A program made the translations under genes and the position numbers. This document shows positions 35,601 to 46,800 of a stretch of DNA of 64,000 nucleotides, piece by piece (position 1 is the first letter of the stretch; every line of letters begins with the position of its first letter). Where the stretch lies: contig DF236963.1 of NCBI GenBank assembly GCA_000708835.1, forward strand, positions 370,276 through 434,275. Direction: 5' to 3'. The notes below the pieces were generated by a model. That model saw only the letters and a list, made by a program, of their open reading frames with translations. It was not told where the DNA came from and did no database searches. This DNA comes from Klebsormidium nitens. Lineage: Eukaryota; Streptophyta; Klebsormidiophyceae; Klebsormidiales; Klebsormidiaceae.

Positions 35601-38600
35601 ACAGTCACGGAAGTTCGAAGGCTGGCCAAATACTCCGGAGTGTGTGCCTGCGATGGGAAGAAGCCTTCAGGAGATGCGGATATACTTAAACTCTTCTTAC
35701 ATCGTTAAAGCGAGTGGAAGTGTGATACGATTTCGGGCCACGGTCACCGGGTTTCGAAGGCTGGCCAAGTACGCCGGAGTGCAAGCCTGCGGTAGAAAGA
35801 CGCCTTCACGAGTTCCGAATAACTTTCTTGCTTCGTTGAAGTGGGGCAAAAGTCACGCGATCAGGAGCCACGGTCACTGAGCTTCGAAGGCGGGCGAAAC
35901 ACGTCGGAGTGTGCGCATGAAGCGTGGACCAGTAGATTTGTGAATAATGGTTAAGTAAGCAGTTCTGAGAAGGTTGCATAAATCTCCAGGATCTGAGCTA
36001 AGGTTACCGAGCTCCGGAGACTCATCGCTACTACAAAGCGTGCGCCTGAAAGGGGAACGGATTGTGTTCGCCAAATTGAAGAAATGGAAGACAGCTTGTC
36101 ATGTGGACCGCTGTATGGTTAAGTGAGCTTCATCAATGGTAGCCACGGTCCCAGAGCTTCCAAAGGCTTGCCGAGTATTTCAAACGTACACAAGAAGATA
36201 CGTAAACGCATTGGGCACAGCGTGACAAATGGTGCGAGCGGCGGCCGAGTAAAGCAGGCTGCTTGATTTCAACTACGGTCAGCTTCCGATTGGTGACAGG
36301 AGATCTCGGGTTTTCCTGCCAAAACTCTGGAGAACGTCGGTGCCAAGTGTCAATCCTTTGTTCACAGGTGCTTGCTGTGGTGTCTACTTCTTTCATTGGC
36401 GGATACTGTCAGAAACTTGGCGCAAAACCGAAGGCCTAAAAAAACAAGCGGCCCAACAACGAACCGAGGAACCATGAATGCTTTTTAGCAACCTCCCAGT
36501 AACCACTGGCGCATCTAGGCTTAAAGAAAGAGATTCCGTTTGTGGATTTGGAAACGTGTGAAAAATCATGGCCAAAGACGGTTTGGACTTTCCACATTCC
36601 CGCAATTCTCAGGGGGAGGTCGTCGGCGGAAGCTTGGCGTCAAAGATCCGTGCGAAAGCGTGGGAGTCAATTGCCCCAGGATTTAATATCATCGGCTTTG
36701 ACAAGAGTGCTGAGCTTCTGAAGCCTTCTAAGACCCTCGTCAGTTACCCCGAAATTCTCGGCAACGCCCTCGATTTGTATAAGCTGGGTTAACCTGTCAC
36801 GCAATCTTTTGGCCGCTGGACAAGCCAGATTCAGCACGCTGGAATTGAGCATTATGCGTCGAGCCATTGTAGCAGCGTATCAGGACTATGATCGGAAGAC
36901 GATGACAAAGATAGAGCAGCTAAATCAACACACGATTACTTAAACCCGAATTGCACGACGAAGAACGGACGCGCTGTTTCGTAGTCAAACGTACAGGAAA
37001 TGGCCACAGAGAAAGTACAAGAGCTCATTAAAATTTTCCGGAACGCATCTTTGGGACAAATGTCCCAGACTGCGTCGCACATTCATCGCTCCAAAAAAAG
37101 CTGCCAAGATGCTTAGTCAGCCAGATATTGCGACATCAGCGCCAGAGAACAGGAAGCCGAAGGATGCGAGTATCGACCCCTTGGCTGAGGACGTTGAGAA
37201 CCGCTACGATTGTCGGCCAATATTCCTCCGTGCTGGTAAGGTTCTGAGCACCTCAAAGCCGTCACGGTGTCTTGATGTACAAACACAGTGAGTCACCAAC
37301 CGCTGGCACAACGCGAACGTGTTGCCTCCAAAAAGGAGGTAACATTCTGGAGGGCGGCATGAAAGGTTGCATCAAGAAACAGGGCGTCAGCGCCGACGGA
37401 CGGTGTACTGTTACAAGTTCCGGTGGGCATCGCTGCCTTGCTTTTGCAACCAATCCTCGATTGCCGGACTTAAAGCCGCAGTAGTCACGCGAAGAAAATG
37501 CGTCTCAAGACGTCCAAAAGTTGCAAACGCAGAAGATAGACTGAGGCACTGCATCTCAAAACGTCATCAAAGTTGCAAAAAGTTCCACCCGTTTGCGGCT
37601 GTCCTCGAGCGCGCATGTTGAAGCACACCGAGGCATTTTGAAGGCATCCAACTTGAAAAGGCTACAAGCTCTTGGAGGAAGTCCAATCACAACCGCACGG
37701 ACGACCAGAAACTGGGCCACGGAAGCAACCACCTTGAGGAGATTGACTGTGATACGTGTGCGAGGACGAGCCAAACCAAAAGCAATGACTGGATTACCCT
37801 TCCCTGTTTCTCGTAAGATATGAACGAGCATCAGCAATCTCAGATCGTGATCAGTGAGGTGCCAAGTAGTGAGCCCCAGTCGTTCGTCCGCATCATGGCC
37901 AACGAACCCAACGGATGCCCAAGCTGTCAATCCACGATAAGCAGACGCCCGTGCTGAATTGAGCAAGGCTGACGGATCGTTTCTCTCTCGTCTGATGCTG
38001 GCTGCGAGAAGTACTATTGCGATGAACCATCCAGGGCTTTCAAGATCGCAGAATCAAGTTTTACTGCGCTGCCGAAAAGGATTCTTGAAAGCCTAGTATG
38101 AAGGAGGAGGATCACAAGCACCTCAAATCTTCGAGGCGCAATCAGTAGCGGTTCGATGAGCATGCACGTATCATTGATGGAAGACTAATAACGGAGCCGG
38201 TAGGAGCGCCGCTGAGTTCAGGCGTTTGCTTTCAAAGTCAGAAACCACGGGTTTCGCAAACGGTTAGTGACCACATACTACTCAAGTAGACAAAGTTCCC
38301 TCCAGACAGCTACGCACAACGCACAAAGCCTCGGGAAGCATTCCTGAGAATCGGTGAAAGCAAACCTAGAACTTATGAAGCCTTGCCCATCCCAGGTGAC
38401 TTTGACCAACTACGGTGTATGTTGAATGGCACTTGAAACCAGTACCGGTCGGATGACAGAGCGAGCATTAAAGTTGGCACTTGAAATAGGACAAAAAGGA
38501 AACAAACAAGCCTGGAAACTTCTCACCAGAAAACATACGAAGGACTGCCCCAAGCTAACCTGAAGTCAAACACGTATAACTGAGTCGGATCCCGAGACGA

Positions 38601-41600
38601 CGGTCGGACTCGGGTTAAAGGGGTAGCGGCTCAAAAACATGTCAGGTGAAGGCTTTGCGTCAACAGCAAGAGACAAACGTACCCGTGCAAGCCACACAGG
38701 GAGTCCTCTCATTTTGATGCTACTGGGAAAGAAGCATTTGGAGGAGAGCACACCAATCCCGTATCCAAAAACGATGGACTCGCTTTCATACTGTTTGGAG
38801 AACATGTCGCACGTCCCGCTACTCCAGGAGCAAATTTAAAATTACGACTCTAACGGGCGCACAGTGCGGCATCATTCCGAGCAACGGCTTGAGGCATTCA
38901 AGCAGCCCCGGTTGCAAAATCCTGGCCGATATTTTGATTGCCCTAATAAAAAAAATATCCCCAGGACAAACCCGGCTCAAGTCACTAACGTTTTCAGAAG
39001 CCATCAAGTCCACAGGAGTCCTTAGGAACTTACAGGTCTAAAAGAAAGAAGCGAAGCTTACAGACCAATAATCAAACAAATGACAACGAAAAGTCCACTT
39101 TGTAGCCCTGAAACGTGTCGACTGCTTTTTGTTGCATCAGCTCCGCCCTGCAGAAGCGGAGGGCGCAGACTTCAAACTGCATCTCCGAATATCAAAGGAG
39201 GTCCGACTCTATCAAAGGACTGCCAAAAGTGCTGACGTCAGCGAACCCGCATCAGCCTGGGCAATCACGAAGCCCAGGCCGGGCTCCGCATCATCGCCAA
39301 ATTACAGTCGCACAAGCGCAATCTGTCGATGCGCTATATGCAACGCAATTTGACCCTTGACAAACTCACTGTGACTGGGGGTGACCAACCAGGCTCAGAA
39401 TCGAACCACCATGCGAAAGGGAGCCAAAGCAATTACAGGAGACATGCCGAGTGTTACCGAAGTGGCAGTGCACAAGTTGAGTTGAGCAACTTTAGTCGCG
39501 GGGTCGACGCAGGACATGTATTCGAACCTTGCTGTGGATGGCGTCAAAGATCGCATAGAGGAAACGGGTCTCGATACAACCAGATTGATAATTCGCATCA
39601 TCGCCTAGTGGTTTGTTAGCTGAAAATTTAGCACTGAAGGGTAGTATGTTTGATAATCTCACAAAGGCACCTCGTACCGCACCAAACGACCGACGGCAGA
39701 TCCAACAAGGGTCGGATACAAGCGCTACAATCCTGGTTAATCCGGCTTAGCATGAGGCCTCGTAACGCAGACTGTAAAACAATTCCACCATTCCAACCAA
39801 GATTTTAAGGAACCCTTTCGAATCAAAGAAACCATGCGTGTGTTGCATATTTGGGCCAGAACGGCGGATGTCGGCAGACAGCGGACAGAGCTTTAGAGGA
39901 ACAAGATTGGTTCGAGTTGCAAGCCAAGCGGCCCTGGAATGTGCGGCAAGCGACAAGCGACTCCGAGCAGTATCAATACACGTCTGAGCTGTTTCAGGCT
40001 CGATACTCGTTCTCATCAAGGTCTCCCGCGAGATAAAAGCAGAGGCGCACCAAGATCGGAGAGCACAAAAGCAAATTGTCGGTCGCAGCAGAGTTTAAGA
40101 ACGCTTACGAACGGTGCCCTCAAAGCGGCGCGAAAACGACATTCCTGCGTCCTTCTTGCACCAATGGTAGACGATGAGGACTCTGCCGCTAAAAGAAGCG
40201 TCGCTTCGAACAGCGGAATGCAGGTAGAAAGTATGCACGACAGCGGCTTGGGTCTTCAAAAGCTCAAGGAAAACGGCGACCGGGAACGAAAGGTGGAACA
40301 AGGGCATGGCGGGGCTTTCTCTGACCACGGAACAACCGAAATGTAGCATAAGGAGACCTCAGAGATCGTATGAGCCAATATGCTCACCAATCTCCATCGT
40401 CTTACGGCCACCTTCCAACTGTATTTGAGTTCCTACGTCAGCTTCCACGAGAAGGGCATGCCTTTCAAACCCAGGCGGCGTCTGACAAATCACTGCTGGG
40501 CTTGCTCCTCTTCCAAAGGCACTCAAACACAAGAAATGCAGTACGTATGCCACGGATTGCGTATGGAGTGTCACCGACACCTGGCGGAAAGTCCCCAATT
40601 ACTCTGGTCGGGCAACGGGCAATCACACGCAGAAGCCCGGCTCTCTCGTGGAAAAATCAACGACAAACATCTCTCACAGAAGTGTGTTTCACCTGGAAGG
40701 CCGTGCCTCGCATAAAGATACAGCAAGACGTTGCAAAGACGATATCCAGCTTTGTCATGCAGCCTTTGAAGTATGGCATCAGAGAGAAAAGCCATCTTTG
40801 AGGCACACAGTCTGTGCGGCCCATCATATCCGCACAATCACGGCCCCTAATTGTACGAAAAAGTAGACTCAGCAGCAAGGGCAACAAAAGCGGCATCGAA
40901 AGGCCGCCAATCACAGGAGGGAACTTATGAGTTGCAGCTCTAAGTAAGGCCCGACCAAGAACCTCAAAGAGCATCTGATTTGTGATGCTAACCCATGTCA
41001 GGCAATAAGTAGACACCTTTGAGAGTCAACCTTGTGACAAAGTGCAAACGCACGTACAAATTAAACAGGTGAAAGGTCCGAAGGGGCAAAAGGAAACCTC
41101 ATCAAAGTCGGATAACACAGAGGCGCAGATCTGGAATGGACGACTCTCTGTTGAATTAGTCCAAGTCGAAGGGGATGCAAACTTACAGCAGCCTTACAAA
41201 GACCCTGCTGTTGGCCTTTTAACCTCCAACACGTCGATGCAAGCGATTAGAAGAGGTATAACATCCGTGAATTGGTTGAAAGCAATGGCCAATCAGGTAG
41301 AGTTGCAGTTCCCAACTCTGAGCTGGACCTGCGGAAGGGTCCCACTGCAGGCGTAATCCCCAAACACTAACCTCAAAAACCAGACGTGCGATTGAAGGAG
41401 AGCTCTTGGTCAACCAACCCATAATTCGTCAAGAAGGACGTTTGAGTTGCTGTCACATCACAAGAAGGACCCGCAACCAACGCGAGCCAGCCAATCGCAC
41501 ACTTTCAAAGATTGGACGACCAGTCAAAGAACGGCTCTTGAGGAACAACTAGCTTTTACCACGTCAAAAAAGTAAAAACCTCTAGATTCTCAGCGCTCAC

Positions 41601-43045
41601 CACCAGGAGGTCCTCTTGGGTAGCTTCTTGCGGCTCAACCACTTCATCCCGCCGCACTTGGCCGCCCTCCAGAAGAAAGGCATGGCATCGCCGCCACTTG
41701 GTTGAGTCGAATGGGTGCCTGCAGGGAGCAGTCAAACAAAATTAGAGCCATGGATGGTGAGTTCATGGTTGACCACGTTATACTTTGCCAATACAGGGGC
41801 AAAAGGGATAGATACGCGACTCAAACAGGATATCTGGAAGAAATTCTGAGACATCGAAACGTCTGAAAACCTTTTTTTTGAGAAATTGTGGTCAATTGCT
41901 GCCGGCCAGCTTCAGATAAAGTGAGGGAATGACATGAGGTCGACGAGAGCTTTGCTGACACGTTTTCAATGTATCTCAACGCCTCAATAGATCCCAGCTG
42001 TCTAATTTGAATGCCCTGCAGACTCAGGTCCATTTTAGTTCAATTGCAATAGGCCCGTGACAACAGATTGACATTCGAGCCCTTTGACCAATGTTCTGTA
42101 TCAGTTAGTAATCTGTCATGGACAGTTTCATGTTTTGAGCCACCTACCATATAAAAAAGCATTGTTTTTCCAGGCAGACGTCTCAAAAGATGGATCTGTG
42201 CTTGAAAATTCTTCATTGACTTTCTTGATGACATCCCTGCACTGACCACGAATTCCACATCTTAGCCATCTTTTGACTGTGCAAAGTATAATTGACCTAA
42301 GAAGGAACTTACATTTTCTCCAGGCCAAAGAAGGTGATGTCGTAGTTCGATGTGTACAGAATTGGTTGCTTGTTGGCTGGTACATCAAAGTAGAGCGAAC
42401 TGCGTGCGATGCGGTCTGCTGCTTCCTTGTCCACCGGCCCTGCAAATATGCCATGTATGAGACTTTCAGAGCAAGAAAACAGAAAAATAGACAGTCAGGT
42501 ACTTGAAACCGCAGGGTGTGTGCAGAATGGTTTACTCACTGACAACATCAGCACTTTCTTATGAAAGAACGCGATGTCTTGCTGTTGAACTATGCTGACT
42601 CTGCTATCCTTAGTAAAGCTAGCCCTTTGGAAGAAAGGCACTGATAATCAACACCAACGCATCCTTCTTGTTAGCATGCCCCATGCGCAGTGATTGGTTT
42701 GAATGCTTTTGTATGTTTAACGATTTTGAATGTAATTCAGGCAACCAGTTGTGAGGTTTTGTTCTGACCTACATTTCATTACATCCCTTGCAAGCACTTG
42801 GAGGACAAATCACTCATCATGAACTAGTCACGAATCTTCCAGCAACTAGCTTGCAATGCTGAAGCATCATTGTTGAATGCAGCAACGTGCTTGCAGCCTA
42901 CTATAGGAGCGAACTGCCAAGCAACTTCCTGTCTGCATTGCACGTCATCCTCACCTGTGCCAGATGCCTCAGCTCGATTGAGCATCTCAGAAGGTCCAGC
43001 CCCCTCAGCTGGCTCGGGTTTGGATATGGCCCGAGTCACGACCAT
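32615..43045 (-). CDS. HDA2: Class IV histone deacetylase (HDAC11/HDA2 type)
   Basis: Nine exons: 42955-43045, 42313-42439, 41601-41718, 35454-35647, 34737-34888, 34279-34387, 33760-33810, 33017-33191 and 32615-32682, about 361 residues. Family motifs run in order: YNITFFGLEK-type (YTSNYDITFFGLEK), HPFDSTKWRR, EDLLVAHTPEYLASL, LPNWLVQRRLMRP, QTGGTVLAGKLA, INIGGGFHHC, GGGFCAYADITLA, DLDAHQGNGHE, RVYILDMYNREIYP, DLVVYNAGTDVL, PIMMVTS and GYQ. His181-His182, Asp219, His221 and the Asp of NAGTD form the zinc and charge-relay set. The enzyme removes acetyl or long-chain acyl groups from lysine, probably in nucleus or cytosol. The start could instead be 43153, adding 36 residues. Intron 3 is about 5.95 kb. 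The exon 5/6 junction is one base out of frame with canonical sites, and the exon 8/9 join gives SVEGYQ where the family has SGGYQ. Confidence 0.93.
35590..36300 (-). repeat. Tandem array of HDAC exon-4 start copies
   Basis: Unit length is about 125-140 bp. Copy 1 (35590-35652) is the real exon start (AHTPEYLASLRTSVTVAQ). Copies follow at 35730-35791 (ACTPAYLASLRNPVTVA), 35860-35920 (AHTPTCFARLRSSVTVA), 35985-36049 (ARFVVAMSLRSSVTLAQI), 36138-36195 (LKYSASLWKL) and about 36245-36300 (NRKLTVVEI). Linkers between copies also match, for example GGTTAAGTGAGC. Copies 2 and 4 keep a CAG acceptor. All lie in intron 3 upstream of exon 4 and carry only its first 60 or so bases. Confidence 0.85.
35648..41600 (-). 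other. Giant HDAC intron 3
   Basis: About 5.95 kb between exons ending LLV and starting AHTPEYL, far longer than the other introns in this window. Its 3' 650 bases are the exon-4 echo array. The rest is A-rich on the plus strand with scattered short repeats and no recognisable gene. A plus-strand open frame at 36568-36792 with AKAWESIAPGFNIIGF faintly recalls pogo/Tigger transposases, but this is weak. Confidence 0.7.
37501..37579. repeat. Short direct repeat in HDAC intron 3
   Basis: CGTCTCAAGACGTCC...AAAGTTGCAAA at 37501-37527 recurs imperfectly at 37552-37579, a spacing of about 51 bases. Confidence 0.65.
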
Positions 43046-43839
43046 GGCTTTGCTAGGACTAATTCTAGGTGACCTTCTGAACGACGGAAGTGCTGGCCGG
43101 TGAAGTATCAGCAACTGCACGGAGATCAAAGCAGGGCACAGAAGCGCTTGCATGCTGCGAAGCCTGCTTCAATTGTAGCCTCCAAGACGGGCTTCGGGAC
43201 AGCCCCCATGAACGCTTCAGAAAAGTTTGCTGCAGCCTCAGGCTCAGAGGCCAGCTGATCGAGCCTCCACAGCTGGAAAGAACTAGAGCGGCTGGTATCT
43301 GCGCAAGCACTTGAGACCGTTAGCGGTTCAATTGACCGATTAGACGGTTCTTCACCCGGGGAGCGAAATGACGTGTACCCTGTAGGACAGAGCAGTGGTC
43401 TATAGACTCCCGTTTCCTTGGACGACGGCACTGAAACTTTGAAAGCCATTACCGTTTCACCGTCACACTACTGAGGCAGTGACGTCAACAGCCGGACTGC
43501 TTGTGGACGAAAGTTTAGGTAATATCAAAATTATTCAAGTTTGAACAGTCCTAGAAAACGCTGGCAAAGCAGCAAAGCAGCAAAGCAGAGTTTCAAAGCA
43601 GCTGACTTTGTTCCTGCAGCTGCAGGAGGCATCGATACACCCTGGTGCCACCGTAGTCGGCGTAGAAGAGTTGGCGCTGTCACATTTGCCGCAGGGTTAC
43701 GTCGAACTGGCCGACTCCCAATTAGGTAGAGCCATTGGTTCCCTCTTGAACGAGCCTGCCACACATGCTGCAGTCTCCTTAAGGAAGTACTTGATTGAAG
43801 TGGAAATTACTTTAACTTCGGTTCTAGTTTTGGAGCTAC
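43046..43839. other. Divergent promoter region, HDAC and TAD3
   Basis: Holds a TGACGTCA palindrome at 43480. A minus-strand open frame 43126-43449 (starts MAFKVSVPSSKE) lies upstream of the HDAC start in a different frame. It could be an upstream exon or separate small gene, but I found no joining splice sites. Confidence 0.45.
43480..43487. promoter_or_regulatory. CRE-like palindrome TGACGTCA
   Basis: Perfect bZIP-type palindrome in the HDAC/TAD3 divergent spacer. Because this 8-mer is unusually common across the whole window, including in exons, its role here is uncertain. Confidence 0.35.
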
Positions 43840-46800
43840 ATGGATGTGTCGCAGATCAGCTGGACAGTGGAGGAGATTCTCCCAGAGGATGAAGAAGACA
43901 GGGGCAATGGTACTTTGCTCACACTCTGTTGTTCTGCAACTTTCAATCTTGGCTGCCCATCAACCCACAGCATTGTGCCTTTCAAGGCTTGCTAGAATGC
44001 AGAAGTGGTCGTCAATCTTGTCGGAGTGTGGTGGTCTGTTGTGCAAGGTTTTATTCACCCTCATCTTGTAGGCAGCAGCTTCATTGGCTGCTCAGTCTCC
44101 GCATCGTGCCGTCTGCCTGGAAAGGTCTGATCCGGTAGCAGTATGTCACATCTTTGATAGCAACTTAGAACCAAGCTATGGTAGTGCAAGCTATGGTAGT
44201 GCAGTGCATGCCCTTTACGTACAAACATAAAAAGTCCCAATGCCGAATTTTGTCTCTGCAGTGCCTGTCTATGCTGCAGACATCCCAGAACCAAAGCTGG
44301 CAAGTCCTATATTGAGGTGAGGTGATTGAAGCATGCCATCTTGTTGCCACCGGTTGCAGTTGAATCCTTCCAACAAGACACTCCTGATTCATACAGCCTG
44401 CTGACAGGACCATGTCGAATAGCTCGACATCACCCCTGTAGTCCTCAACAACGAAAGAAAGTCGTCTGAAGTGCTCTGAGCCTGAAGAATGCATCATGCA
44501 AAGGCAGTCTAAGTCCAAAGGGCCAGGCGAAGCGTACTGATTGGTTGGCAAAGATCCTCGGCGGAGCCTATTCTTGTGCAGGGCTCTTGGCGACGCTCAC
44601 CCGCTGCCACGGCTGACGCACGTGAAGAGGATTCGGAAGACACAAGGTCCAGACGGTGAGACTTCTTTGGTAGTCATTGTTTCGCTCTCAGACAAGGCTC
44701 AACGGTACGGTCAGGCTTTGCGGGCTCACTCCGTGACTTGTTGTATCTGTCATGCCTACTGAGCTCCTGATTTATGGCCAGCCTGACAATATCAGGGGCA
44801 CAGCGCCCCAGACCAAGAGATGAATCAATCAATCAAAGACCAGCCGTATATGCTGTATGTTGCATAAGAGGCCGTTCCTTTGATGTGCCAGAAAGCACGA
44901 AAAGGGTACCTATAGCTCTGAACGCATATTTTGGTCCAGGAAACAATCTAGAGTTCTGACAGCTGCTGATTCGCAAACAGACGCATGGAGTCCCAACCTC
45001 TAAAGTCCTCGATTCGCTGCAGGTGCGCCAAGGATGTCGATCGTCCTTTGCCCGGTGGCAGAAGCTGCGTCAAGGTTCGGAAGCGAGCCCGTCGTCCTTC
45101 CGGACGCTGTCGCAGCTGTGTGTGAGAAGTACGGCCTGAGCCCCTTCCTGGCAGAGGTGCGTCTCATTTCCTCCACCAATCAAAATCCCCGCTAGTCTTA
45201 GATTCTGCTCAAATGGTTATTCATTTCTGTCAAGCAAAGAAGCTGGGCCTAGCATCCTCTTTTGGATGAAACCGAAGCGCACGTTACGAGCTTCCCGCTT
45301 GTTGACTGGCGATGGTCGTATTTCGTCACATTCGATTCTAATCATGCCCCGCCCTTCAGGTTCCGGGGCGGCCTGCCAGAACCCTCGAAGAGAGCAAAGA
45401 CGATTGCCAGGTCTGGCCCGTCACGTTTCACCCAAATAGAGAAGGGTAAGCAAAGATATCTCTACAAAGCTCAACCACATGCCAGGTCACCTGTGCTCAT
45501 ATGGGGATCGAATTCAATCGTCGCCTGTTTCTTGCCTTAGCTTTCTCGTTCAGGTTTTCTTGGCTTTCTCTCGTTCAGGTAGCCTTGGCTTTCTCGTTCA
45601 GGTTTTCGATTTCCTCGAGCGCCCAGTCTTGCTTGGCAGGTTCCATCTGACTCTTCTCAATCTGATCACGGATCAGGACCCTCAGAAACTTTGAAAGACG
45701 GTGCAAGGCTTTTGCAATTGTGTGAAGCTTCTTCGGGGAACCTCAATGCTGATAAGTCGATATCAATCTGGCTCACGAAGTAGAACCCTTGCAGGGCGGG
45801 CCCTGTTAAAGAGGAGCTGTCCGAAGAGGACCTGCGCGCGATGTGGCGGTTCATGCAGGCGGCGCTGAAGGAGGCAAAGAAAGCGGCGGACTGCGGACAG
45901 GTGCGTGCGGACGTCCGTCTTCCCTAGCTCTTTGCTCTTAGAGCGTCCGACTGAAAGAGATCTGCGGTGCTTACGTTCCACAATCAACTTTCCTTTGATT
46001 GACTTGCATTGACTTGTTTCTCCGTGTTTCCTCGCGTTCGACACTTCTTTGCGGTCGAGGTACAAATCAATGAAAGCCTAAAAATTCAGGCGGCCAGTTT
46101 CTTAAGTATCAGGTTTGATTTCCTGCTTGCTGTCAGCGTCTGCTACTCGAATTTTGGAAGTGCACCCGATGGCCAAGGCGCCCTCAAACTAGCGGAGCCT
46201 GCAAGTTAGAGTGGAAATTCTCGATACTATGCCTGGTGCGTGCTTGGAAGACCATTTTGTCTGCTCAGCAATTCATCGCAGCAAGGTCATCTTTTTGTAG
46301 CCTTTGGAATTTCTCACCTTGAAACACTTAGGCTTGAAAATGAGAACGCCACAGCGATTGGGGGCTCTCTTCGTTACCGAATTGACCTCTCCTTCACCAA
46401 GTTGCTCTGAAACGGCGGAATTAGCTTCCTCGAGTTCGCTTACGCCTGATGGACATAGGCATCAAAATCCCGCCAGCGGAGATCACGAGCTTCAGATTCA
46501 AAACCTTGCCTGGTTCCACAATACTTGGTTCAATAAAGAGTCGCGCTCAAACTCTCCGCTCGTTTCTGCAGCCCGCCAACGGCTGCGTCATTGTAGACCC
46601 CGCCACGCATCGCATCGTCGCGTCCGGATTCGACCACAGCGGCCGTCCCTCGGGACACTCCGCCACAATGCCCAAAGGCGCCCTCCTAAAACGGCCGCAG
46701 CCCATCATCTCAAATCCGCCACCTGTAAGGCCGTCACTAGATACGGCCGAATCTTCCTTGGCAGCTAGCGCGACTCCCTCGGCACCGTCCGATAATACGA

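Noticed and set aside
39370-39470. tRNA-like B-box (GGTTCGATTCT) on the minus strand
   Set aside because: No A-box, no acceptor stem and no anticodon arm could be drawn around it.
40370-40801. 143-codon open frame in HDAC intron 3
   Set aside because: No family resemblance, no splice-site support and no codon bias; sits in a long intron.
43126-43449. 107-codon minus-strand frame upstream of HDAC
   Set aside because: Could be a leader exon, but no donor/acceptor joins it in frame and no family is recognised.
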